This document shows, piece after piece, positions 1 to 5,708 of a DNA stretch of 5,714 bases. How positions within the stretch are numbered: the first letter of the stretch is position 1; every line of letters starts with the position of its first letter. The stretch spans positions 1 through 5,714 of the forward strand of contig DAHZZC010000817.1 of NCBI GenBank assembly GCA_027435495.1, written 5' to 3'. Made by a program: the position numbers and the translations under genes. Source of the DNA: Planctomycetales bacterium (GTDB lineage Bacteria > Planctomycetota > Planctomycetia > Isosphaerales > Isosphaeraceae). The notes under the pieces are model-generated. The model made no database searches, was not told where the DNA came from, and saw nothing but the letters and a program-made list of their open reading frames with translations.

Positions 1-24
1 GACCCGCTTCCCAAGAAAGCGGTC
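1..24. repeat. Imperfect hairpin at the left edge
   Basis: Bases 1-9 (GACCCGCTT) pair with 17-24 (AAGCGGTC) with one bulged C, leaving a 7-base loop. It sits about 20 bases from the first copy of the GTCAGGCT repeat and may be a degenerate third member of the same hairpin cluster. Apart from the stem architecture it shares little sequence with the other two copies. It touches the window edge, so its true extent is unknown. Confidence 0.3.
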
Positions 25-44
25 GGCCGGGGGTCGCCGGCGTC

Positions 45-71
45 GGTCAGACTGGAAAGCCTGACCGACTT
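45..71. repeat. REP-like palindromic repeat, copy 1
   Basis: This 27-base unit is identical to the one at 99-125 except for A instead of G at base 51. Bases 45-53 and 58-66 form a 9-bp stem around a GGAA loop, followed by the shared tail GACTT. The single change gives an A-C mismatch if read on the plus strand but a tolerated G-U wobble if read on the minus strand. The minus strand is the direction in which all neighbouring genes are transcribed. The unit resembles REP elements, which are short extragenic palindromes mobilised in other bacteria by RAYT transposases. No RAYT gene is visible here. Confidence 0.65.
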
Positions 72-98
72 TCTTGCCGACGTGATATTCCTCATTCG

Positions 99-125
99 GG
101 TCAGGCTGGAAAGCCTGACCGACTT
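99..125. repeat. REP-like palindromic repeat, copy 2
   Basis: This copy contains GTCAGGCTGGAAAGCCTGAC, extended by one pair to a perfect 9-bp stem with a 4-base loop (GGAA on plus, TTCC on minus). It begins 6 bases beyond the stop codon of the secreted-protein gene at 132-548, so on that transcript it forms a stable 3' hairpin. No run of T follows it on the minus strand, so it is not a classical intrinsic terminator. It could stabilise the mRNA 3' end or simply be an intergenic repeat. From memory, this core palindrome recurs in planctomycete genomes; that needs a search to confirm. Confidence 0.7.
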
Positions 126-131
126 CGGCAA

Positions 132-548
132 TCACCAGCCGGCCGGCGCCGAGTACGGGGGCCAGGGGACCATCGCGCCTCTCGGGTTGGCGTAGGGATC
201 GGCGCAGTAGGGAGCCAGGTTCTCCCGCCCGAGCACGTAGCCAAACCAGTTCCCGCCCGACGGGTTCTTGTCCACGCCGTAGCGATGGATGGTCCAGTGG
301 CGGTCGCCGAAGCCGTATTCGAGGCCGAAACCGTGGTATCCCGGATAGAACCGGCCGTAATCCAGGCCATAGGGAACCGGGGCGGCGACCTCGTAGCCAT
401 AGGTCAGCCCGCCATAAGGCGACGGCACGGCGGGCGCTGGGGCCATCCCCTGCGCCTGGGCGGATCCGCCGCAAAAACTCCAGATCCCGAACGTCATCGC
501 GACCACCGCCAGGCGAACGGCGACGACGCCCCGCGTCTGAGAAGACAT
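132..548 (-). CDS. Small secreted Tyr/Gly/Pro-rich protein, function unknown
   Basis: A 138-residue protein that I do not recognise as a characterised family. Residues 1-32 form a signal peptide: a short Arg-containing N-region, a hydrophobic core around residues 8-25 and a likely signal peptidase I site after AQA near residue 32. Cys26 is not in a lipobox, so a lipoprotein is unlikely. The mature part is rich in Tyr, Gly and Pro up to about residue 80. It then has a more ordered stretch with DRHWTIHRYG, GNWFGYVLGREN and a Pro/Trp-rich end. It is probably exported and may be surface or envelope associated. The reading frame stays open upstream to base 731, into the preceding gene. I chose the ATG at 548 because it gives a clean signal peptide and has GAGGG at 557-561, 8 bases upstream. 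It follows the VWA gene at 700-2904 after 151 bases on the same strand. The gene is well supported, but its role is not known. Confidence 0.8.
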   Translation of the reverse strand: MSSQTRGVVAVRLAVVAMTFGIWSFCGGSAQAQGMAPAPAVPSPYGGLTYGYEVAAPVPYGLDYGRFYPGYHGFGLEYGFGDRHWTIHRYGVDKNPSGGNWFGYVLGRENLAPYCADPYANPRGAMVPWPPYSAPAGW

Positions 549-616
549 GACTGTTGCCCTCGTAAGAAGCCCGACGGATCGCGGTCCGAGATCGACCGCC
601 CCTCGTTTCTCCTTCG

Positions 617-622
617 AGTATA
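617..622 (-). promoter_or_regulatory. Possible -10 element for the secreted-protein gene
   Basis: On the minus strand this reads TATACT, matching five of six bases of the sigma-70 -10 consensus, about 70 bases before the ATG at 548. No convincing -35 hexamer lies 16-18 bases further upstream. It is therefore a weak candidate, but it is the most promoter-like site in the 549-699 gap. Confidence 0.25.
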
Positions 623-699
623 CAACAGGTTTACGAGCCCCTCTGTGATGGTCGCCAATCGCCCCGTCACCAACAGAGGAACGAACGCGAAGGCCCGGG

Positions 700-2904
700 T
701 CAATACTTGGGCACAAACTGCTCACGTTCATGGTACTTGGGATTGTGGTGCCACTCGTTGAGCGTCACCGAGAGGCCGCGGTTGAGGACATCCTGGGCCA
801 GATCACCCCAGGGGGTGTTCGGGTGCTTCTTGATGACATCCTTGAGCAACCGTTCGGCCTCGGCGTACTTTTTGGCGGTCTCGCTGTGAGGGGCGACCGG
901 CTTGGTCGAGTGGTCGACGACCCAGGTAATCTTCAGGTCGGCGCGACGGAGGGGCTTCGGGACCGGCGGGTTCTTGACGATCGAGGCCATCAGCGCCCGG
1001 TATTCGTAGGCCTTGACCTGGAAGGCGACGGTCTGGGCCAGCATCAGGTCGTAGTGGGCCTGCCATCGCTTGTCGACCTCGCGGTCGCGAGCCAGCTTGA
1101 GCGACTCGAGCCGCTTCTGAATCTTGAGCAACTCCTGGAGCTTCGGCGTGGCCCGGGTTCCTTCTTCCATCGCCCCCTGCACCAGCTCGGGATGCTCGAT
1201 CGGGAACTCGCGGCGATAGAGGAAGGCCGCCCCCTCATTGACGATCGCGTGCAGGGTGTGGCGCAGCGGCGAGGCTTCCCGGTGCTCGACGTAGGTCATC
1301 CGGTTGTCGTGCTCGGGCAGATACTCCCTCAGCGCGACGCTCGAATAGGCTTTCTCGCGATGATGGATGGCCCGCATGAATTCCTCGGTTGGGAGGAGGA
1401 AGTAGATCCCGCCGGATTCCTTGGTGAGCCGGGCAAGCTCATAGGGAGCGAAACCGGAGGGCTGCTCGTCCCATCGCCTGTAGAGACCATCCCACTGATA
1501 GACCTCCAGGTCGGCGGTCTCAGGCCCCCGGCGGATCAGCGGGTGGTAGATGTCGTGGGTGACCGGGTCCTCGTAGCGGTGGTGGGCGAACGGATAGCCG
1601 AAGAGCGACTGCCGGCCGATCACGTAGAGCGGAATCTTGTGCTTCTTGAGAGCCTGGCGCGCTTCCTCGACGTCCGCGCCGTCGTCGCCCGATTCGTCGG
1701 TAACCAGAACAATCAAGACCTTTCGGTCGCGGCGGACCATCTGCGCGTAGTGCTCGGCGACCTCGCGGACGGCGTGCATCGTGTTCTCGATGCCGGTGTT
1801 GTCGATCGGAAGCTTCTCGATGGCCTGACCGATCTGCTCCATCTCGGCGCGGGGCTTCTCCAGCATGTACTTGAAATCCATGCCGAACCCGACGATCGCG
1901 TGGTTCAGGACACCGGCGTTCTTGCTCTTCGGATCCTGGGCGATGTACTTCTTCAGTTCGTTGGAGACCCGGTCGAACTTGCCCTTGATGGATTTCTTGT
2001 CATCCTCCATCGAGACCGACTCGTCGAAGAGCCAGACGACCGTGACCTTGTGCTCGCGGAGGTGGCGGACGATCTCGTGGGCGAGCTGGTCCATGGCGGC
2101 GCCGATATCCTTGGCGACCCAGATCGTGTCGCCAGCGATCTGGCCGCCACCGGCGAGGTCCACGGTCGGAGCGACGGGAAGGAGGTTCATCGGCGAATGA
2201 GTCAGGCTCGCGATCTTGACTCCGGGAAGACTGGTTCCCTCGTTGATCCGACCTCGACCGGCGCCCCGAACCCTCGGGGTGGCCGAGGGTCGTCCGGTGC
2301 CGACACCGGCGACGATCACGCCGCCGCCGTCCTCGCCGTCGCCGCCGCCCTCGGTCATGGTGACCATCTGCGGCTCGCCGGTGGTCTCGGCGTGCTCGTC
2401 GCCAACGGTCTTGTCGCGGGGGCTGTTGTCGGGATCGGCGTAGATCGGTGTCAGCTCCTGCTCGCCGTTTCGGTAGCTGGCCAGGGCCGAGTCAAACGAG
2501 AGAACCTTCTCGGCCGACTCGGACGTGGCGAACGTCGCGAACGCCAGGGCCGAAAGAATCGCCGCGTGGACAACCAGCGAGAAACTCCACGCCTGGAGCA
2601 AGTGCGGCAGACGAGCCCGTACCCGACGCCTCGGCCGGAGCTTCCCGCCCGCGGACTTCGGCTTCGACGAGGCCGGAGCCCTGGGACTCGCCTCCGCGGC
2701 GGAATTCTCCCTCGCCGATGCCTCGGACGCTGTCTCGATCGGCGGCTGGACCCTCCCCACGACGAGCGGCTCCGTCTCGATCGTGGCCTGCGAACGCCCG
2801 CTCATCGCATCTTCCGGATGTGAGCCGGCCCCATCGCCCGCCGGGCCGGGTGTGGCGAACTGGTAGACATCCTCCATCGACGGATCAGCGGAATGCAGTT
2901 CCAT
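700..2904 (-). CDS. Membrane-anchored VWA-domain protein (paralog B)
   Basis: A 734-residue protein. Residues 1-100 are a Pro/Ser/Glu-rich cytoplasmic tail ending in an Arg cluster (RPRRRVRAR). One membrane helix follows at about 105-126 with SFSLVVHAAILSALAFA, so the remainder should be outside the cytoplasmic membrane. Residues 184-222 are a Gly-rich acidic linker. The VWA domain covers about 270-440. Its metal site is complete: DESVS at 294-298, a Thr at 370 or 375, and Asp403 in VTDESGDD. The later region, not part of the classical VWA fold, has GFAPYELARL (484-493), RWQAHYDL (613-620), YEY (633-635) and a TPR-like helix pair with HPNTPWGDLAQ (694-704). VWA domains with an intact MIDAS normally bind protein ligands through Mg or Mn. 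The start at 2904 has GGAGG at 2916-2920, 11 bases upstream; Met10 and Met34 have no good ribosome site. It lies 228 bases downstream of its paralog at 3133-5067. No specific partner or pathway is evident. Confidence 0.9.
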   Translation of the reverse strand: MELHSADPSMEDVYQFATPGPAGDGAGSHPEDAMSGRSQATIETEPLVVGRVQPPIETASEASARENSAAEASPRAPASSKPKSAGGKLRPRRRVRARLPHLLQAWSFSLVVHAAILSALAFATFATSESAEKVLSFDSALASYRNGEQELTPIYADPDNSPRDKTVGDEHAETTGEPQMVTMTEGGGDGEDGGGVIVAGVGTGRPSATPRVRGAGRGRINEGTSLPGVKIASLTHSPMNLLPVAPTVDLAGGGQIAGDTIWVAKDIGAAMDQLAHEIVRHLREHKVTVVWLFDESVSMEDDKKSIKGKFDRVSNELKKYIAQDPKSKNAGVLNHAIVGFGMDFKYMLEKPRAEMEQIGQAIEKLPIDNTGIENTMHAVREVAEHYAQMVRRDRKVLIVLVTDESGDDGADVEEARQALKKHKIPLYVIGRQSLFGYPFAHHRYEDPVTHDIYHPLIRRGPETADLEVYQWDGLYRRWDEQPSGFAPYELARLTKESGGIYFLLPTEEFMRAIHHREKAYSSVALREYLPEHDNRMTYVEHREASPLRHTLHAIVNEGAAFLYRREFPIEHPELVQGAMEEGTRATPKLQELLKIQKRLESLKLARDREVDKRWQAHYDLMLAQTVAFQVKAYEYRALMASIVKNPPVPKPLRRADLKITWVVDHSTKPVAPHSETAKKYAEAERLLKDVIKKHPNTPWGDLAQDVLNRGLSVTLNEWHHNPKYHEREQFVPKY

Positions 2905-3132
2905 ATCTGGGCTCGCCTCCGGATGGCTGGGGCCACCGATGATCGAGAAGAACAGGATCGATTGCCGATTTCCGATCCTGGCGCGGCGTCGGCCCCTCGC
3001 AGGGCGCGGGCCATCGATTCCAGGTGCGGCTCGTGCTCAACAATCCGGGGTCTGGGAACTGGAACCTGGGATGCTCTGGCCGATTCCTAGGGGCTTTCCC
3101 GCTACAGATTACCGAAAACCGAGACGAGACCG
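2905..3132. other. Intergenic region between the two VWA genes
   Basis: These 228 bases separate the upstream VWA gene from its paralog. They contain the Shine-Dalgarno GGAGG (minus strand, 2916-2920) for the downstream gene. TTACCGAA (3109-3116) is the perfect inverted complement of TTCGGTAA (3140-3147), which brackets the stop codon of the upstream gene. CCGCTACA occurs twice, at 3099-3106 and 3130-3137. I see no T-tract terminator and no convincing -35/-10 pair, so read-through into the second gene is plausible. The small open frames here have no supporting features. Confidence 0.5.
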
Positions 3133-3147
3133 CTACAACTTCGGTAA
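3109..3147. repeat. 8-bp inverted repeat around the stop codon of the upstream VWA gene
   Basis: The arms TTACCGAA (3109-3116) and TTCGGTAA (3140-3147) are perfect inverted complements separated by 23 bases that include the TAG stop at 3133-3135. On the mRNA this would be a stem with a large loop. No U-run follows it, so it is at best a weak attenuator or an mRNA-stability element, and it may be chance. Confidence 0.3.
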
Positions 3148-5067
3148 CTCCAGCGGCTTGACCGGCTTTGGCTGCATCTTCTTCTTCTTGGCCTCGGCCG
3201 CGTTGTCGCGACGCGGGGCGGGCGGAACATAGGTCTCGACCCACTTGAAACCGAGGGGATCTTTCAGTTCGCGCTGGGCGAGGAGGGCCCAGGGAGTGGC
3301 GGGGTGCTCGTCGACAACTCGACGAAGCAGCGCCTCGGCCTCCTTCGCGGCGGCGGCGGCGTTCTTGCTGTACTGGATGGCGGTGTCGGGGACGAGCCGC
3401 CAGGCGTTGGACTTCGGGTTGCTGAACTTCGGCGTATCCTTCTTCATCCGGGCGCAGGCCCAGTTGTACTCGTAGCAGCGGACCTTCATGGCGAGGAGCC
3501 GGCCGCGGATGAGGTCGAAGTGAGCCTGCCAGCGCCGGGAGGGCTCGCGGTCGCGGAGCTTGGCGGCGGCGTTGATCGGGGCAATGGCCTCGTCAACGGT
3601 GTAGACGGTCCGCTCGGCCACGGCCTGGTTGCGGGCCATGATCTCCTTGAATTCCGGCGAGTCGGCCGGTGGGAAGTTCAGGCCGGGCATGCCGGGAAGG
3701 TTCTGCTGGGTGATCTGCGCCGCGGTCAGTACAGCCTGGCGGAGCGGTGAGTGCTGGATGCGCTTTTCGTACTCGCCGCGGGGGATCCAGTCGGGTCGAT
3801 ACTCGCGCATCCGGGCCGGATCGAAGCCGAGGCGTCGGGTGTCGAACCGGGTGACGAAGTAGATCCCGCCGGTCTCGGCGGCCAGCCGGCTGAGGGCATA
3901 CGGACCGAAGCCCGACTCAACGATCTCGAACTGCGGTCCGTTGTACCAGAACGGCAGGCGGATCTGCTCGAGCATCACGCTTTCGGGCCCCTGGCGGACC
4001 GGGACGCCGTGGAAAACGTGCTTTGTTTTCGGGTCGACATAGGTCACGTGGTTCTCGGTCCGGCCGAAAATGGCCTGCGAACCAAGGACGTAGACCGGGA
4101 TCTTCGCCTTTCGGCAGGCGGCGATGGCGTCTTCGAGGCGGGACTCATCGTCGCCGACCTCATCGGTGACGACGATCGTCATGGTCCGGTAGGCGTGGGT
4201 CTGGGCCTCTTTCCCCTTGTAGCGGCCCCACTTGGCCGCGATCTCGCCGACTGTGGTGAACGTGGTCTCGACGCCGCTCTCGTCCTGGGGAACCTCGTGG
4301 ATGGCGTTGAGAATCTCGGAGAGGTCGGCGGAGGGATGCGTCAGCATCGCCTTTCGCGTCTGGCCGAAGGCGATCACCATCGTCAGGAGCCCGCTATCGG
4401 CCGCGAGGTGCGACTCGTCAAGCTGCTGAATGTGGGAATACACGGCCTCAATGTGCTTGGCGAGCCGCTGCCGCTCGGTAACGAGGCTGCCGGACGCGTC
4501 AAACGCCCAGACGACCAGCGTCGGGCCTTTCTCCAGGTGCCGGATGATCTCGGTCGCGATCCGGTCGACGGCTCCCTCGACCCCGCCGACGGTCTCCGCG
4601 CCATTGCCCCGGATGGAGAGATTCTGCGCCAGCAGGTTGGCGGTGGGAACGACAACCTCCGTCGCTCGTTTCAGATCCAGCGGCGCCATCTCGGCGGTGA
4701 TCGACCGCTCCTCCATCGCCGCGACCGGCACGGTCGAGGCCGAACTGGGCGCCGAGGTGATCGTCGCGGCGAGATTCTGGGCAAATGTTCCGGCGGCCGG
4801 AATCTCTGCGGGCGGCTCCTTCGACTGGTCGAGATCCTGGAAGACCGAATCGGCCGACTCGATCCGGGTATCGGTCAGCTCCGAGCGAAATGCACTCTGC
4901 GACTCCCGATGGACCGTGTAACCCGCAAATGCCAGCCCGGTGAGCAACAGACCGTGGACCAGCAAACTCACGCTGATCGCCGGCAGCTCCAGGTCCAGCC
5001 GTCCCCCGGTCCACTCCGAGAGCCAGGGATATCGCCCCTCCAGCTTCCGCAGCATCTCGACGAGCAC
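3133..5067 (-). CDS. Membrane-anchored VWA-domain protein (paralog A)
   Basis: A 644-residue protein with a short positively charged N-terminus and one membrane helix at about 29-50 (ISVSLLVHGLLLTGLAFAGY), giving an N-in, C-out anchor. Residues 51-160 are a low-complexity linker. The VWA domain covers about 163-340 and has a complete metal site: DASGS at 190-194, a Thr at 268 or 269, and Asp302 in VTDEVGDD. Beyond it lie GFGPYALSRL (386-395), TGGIYFV, SPLRQAV, RWQAHFDL (512-519), YEY (532-534), HPATPWALLAQ (588-598) and a Lys/Pro-rich tail. These landmarks occur in the same order in the protein at 700-2904, so the two are paralogs. Paralog A lacks the long cytoplasmic tail and the Gly-rich linker. 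Translation starts at GTG: the minus strand has AGAGGAG at 5076-5082, 8 bases upstream, while the in-frame ATG at 5055 would be too far from it. It appears to be the first gene of the minus-strand run. The biochemical role is unknown; protein binding is inferred from the VWA family. Confidence 0.92.
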   Translation of the reverse strand: MLVEMLRKLEGRYPWLSEWTGGRLDLELPAISVSLLVHGLLLTGLAFAGYTVHRESQSAFRSELTDTRIESADSVFQDLDQSKEPPAEIPAAGTFAQNLAATITSAPSSASTVPVAAMEERSITAEMAPLDLKRATEVVVPTANLLAQNLSIRGNGAETVGGVEGAVDRIATEIIRHLEKGPTLVVWAFDASGSLVTERQRLAKHIEAVYSHIQQLDESHLAADSGLLTMVIAFGQTRKAMLTHPSADLSEILNAIHEVPQDESGVETTFTTVGEIAAKWGRYKGKEAQTHAYRTMTIVVTDEVGDDESRLEDAIAACRKAKIPVYVLGSQAIFGRTENHVTYVDPKTKHVFHGVPVRQGPESVMLEQIRLPFWYNGPQFEIVESGFGPYALSRLAAETGGIYFVTRFDTRRLGFDPARMREYRPDWIPRGEYEKRIQHSPLRQAVLTAAQITQQNLPGMPGLNFPPADSPEFKEIMARNQAVAERTVYTVDEAIAPINAAAKLRDREPSRRWQAHFDLIRGRLLAMKVRCYEYNWACARMKKDTPKFSNPKSNAWRLVPDTAIQYSKNAAAAAKEAEALLRRVVDEHPATPWALLAQRELKDPLGFKWVETYVPPAPRRDNAAEAKKKKMQPKPVKPLELPKL

Positions 5068-5075
5068 GATCGAGA

Positions 5076-5082
5076 CTCCTCT
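5076..5082 (-). promoter_or_regulatory. Ribosome binding site that decides the GTG start
   Basis: The minus strand reads AGAGGAG here, 8 bases before the GTG at 5065-5067. The alternative ATG at 5053-5055 would be about 20 bases away, so this site favours the GTG start of the 644-aa VWA protein. Confidence 0.75.
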
Positions 5083-5159
5083 TCGTTATCAGACTCCGGC
5101 GGATCTCCTCGGATTCCACCGGCCGCGCAGGCCGATCTCTCCCTAATCCCTATCTACGA

Positions 5160-5177
5160 CACGAACGCCCATTCGTG
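5160..5177. promoter_or_regulatory. Operator-like dyad upstream of VWA paralog A
   Basis: CACGAACGCCCATTCGTG is a perfect 6+6 bp inverted repeat with a 6-base spacer, centred about 100 bases before the GTG start at 5067. The size and symmetry fit a binding site for a dimeric regulator. No regulator gene is present in the window and no defined promoter overlaps it, so the function is inferred. Confidence 0.35.
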
Positions 5178-5280
5178 ACCGCCCGGGTCGTGCGATGCCT
5201 CCAACCAGGAATTCCACCGACTCCATTCTTCCTCCATCTAATGATATCGCCCCAGCGCGTGCGAGGCACCCCGGGCGGTC
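5177..5280. repeat. 11-bp inverted repeat flanking an 82-base segment
   Basis: GACCGCCCGGG at 5177-5187 and CCCGGGCGGTC at 5270-5280 are perfect inverted complements. Just inside the arms, CGTGCGATGC (5189-5198) and CGTGCGAGGC (5258-5267) form a 9/10 direct repeat. The enclosed 82 bases hold no convincing gene. TATCAT on the minus strand (5241-5246) is a weak -10 candidate without a -35. The arrangement could fold as a long leader hairpin before the VWA gene, or be a remnant of a small inserted element. Confidence 0.35.
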
Positions 5281-5326
5281 GACTTTTTCCGGGGCTTTCT
5301 TGACGCACCGGTTGCCCGATGATCCC

Positions 5327-5343
5327 TGGAGGAAAAGCCTCCA
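5327..5343. other. Small hairpin in the divergent intergenic region
   Basis: TGGAGG (5327-5332) and CCTCCA (5338-5343) form a 6-bp stem around AAAAG. On either strand one arm resembles a Shine-Dalgarno sequence, but no start codon is suitably placed for that. No T-tract follows, so it is not an obvious terminator. Confidence 0.25.
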
Positions 5344-5455
5344 CACCGCGAAACGATCGAAGGAATCGCCATGAGCGACCGGAAGCACAGGCCGGGGCCG
5401 GCCGACGTGGCCGAGCCCGCGAGCGCGTCACGACTTATGGAACTCGGGGAGACAC

Positions 5456-5482
5456 CACGAAAAGCACAGAGATCACGAACGA
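5456..5482. repeat. Degenerate 9-nt tandem repeat (CACGAAAAG-like)
   Basis: Three consecutive 9-mers, CACGAAAAG, CACAGAGAT and CACGAACGA, share a CAC-purine-rich pattern. They resemble the CACGAAGAA/CACAGAGAA-type periodic intergenic sequences that I recall from many environmental bacteria. With only three imperfect units the call is weak. It marks the point where coding-like base use on the plus strand has already ended. Confidence 0.35.
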
Positions 5483-5490
5483 GTCAAGTA

Positions 5491-5509
5491 CCGCCCCTGA
5501 AGGGGGCGG
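5491..5509. repeat. GC-rich hairpin, possible IS200/IS605-type right end
   Basis: CCGCCCC (5491-5497) pairs with GGGGCGG (5503-5509) around a TGAAG loop. Read on the minus strand it is GCCGCCCCCTTCAGGGGCGG followed by TACTTGAC. A subterminal hairpin with a CTTCA-like loop, then a short TA..TTGAC tail, resembles the right ends of IS200/IS605-family elements that carry tnpB. A short reading frame ends 13 bases before the hairpin on that strand. No left end or transposase domain is visible in the window, so this stays tentative. It could also be a simple REP or a terminator-like structure without a T-tract. Confidence 0.35.
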
Positions 5510-5522
5510 CTTGTAAGCAGTC

Positions 5523-5708
5523 TCAGCCGCAATTCCGGAGACCGGCTTTGGCTTCAACGACCCCTACCATTGGCCGCTTGACAACGGCCTTGGCCCGGAT
5601 ATTCCGGACCGCGTTTCCGCCTGGAACCCAACAGACAGAAGGAAAGCCATCGCGAGTTTCGAACCGATTCCCGATCTCGCGATCGGTTGCCTTGATTTTC
5701 GCAATGGT
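5523..5708 (-). pseudogene. Short reading-frame tail upstream of the GC hairpin, possible transposase remnant
   Basis: On the minus strand a frame of about 61 codons ends in TGA at 5523-5525 and is bounded upstream by TAG at 5709-5711. It has no suitable start codon. Near the end it reads GGNAVRNIRAKAVVKRP and then EAKAGLRNCG. Its position just before a right-end-like hairpin, and the Gly/Asn then basic tail, would fit the decayed C-terminus of a TnpB-like protein. The zinc-finger cysteines and the DRDxNAA motif of TnpB are not seen. About 60 percent of its codons end in G or C, which is weak coding evidence. It may be noncoding. Confidence 0.2.

Noticed and set aside
99..120. Hairpin after the secreted-protein gene as an intrinsic terminator
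   Set aside because: The stem is good, but the minus strand has no T-run after it and a near-identical copy lies 54 bases away. A repeat element is the better explanation.
1..125. CRISPR array
   Set aside because: There are only two near-identical units, the spacing is a single 27-base gap, and the units are strongly palindromic. No cas gene is visible.
549..731. N-terminal extension of the secreted protein to 199 residues
   Set aside because: The extension overlaps the end of the preceding gene and would bury the signal peptide in the middle of the protein. The ATG at 548 has a proper ribosome site.
730..2823. A plus-strand open frame of 697 codons antisense to VWA paralog B
   Set aside because: It lies almost entirely opposite a gene with clear domains. 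Long stop-free antisense frames are expected in GC-rich coding DNA with G/C third positions. Its translation is Leu/Val/Gly/Asp/Arg-rich without a recognisable domain.
2885..3244. A 119-codon minus-strand frame across the gap between the VWA genes
   Set aside because: It overlaps both flanking genes, has no domain and an Arg/Pro/Ser-rich composition typical of noncoding frames in GC-rich DNA.
3751..5178. A plus-strand open frame of 475 codons antisense to VWA paralog A
   Set aside because: It has the same cause as the other antisense frame: a shadow of the real minus-strand gene, with no domain or convincing ribosome site.
5300..5328. TTGACG at 5300-5305 as the -35 box of a plus-strand promoter
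   Set aside because: No -10-like hexamer lies 16-18 bases downstream; the only candidate, GATGAT, is just 12 bases away.
5143..5431. Two overlapping minus-strand frames of 81 and 93 codons upstream of the first VWA gene
   Set aside because: Neither has a recognisable motif, and both run across the symmetric elements and the opposite-strand start at 5371. The composition is that of noncoding DNA.
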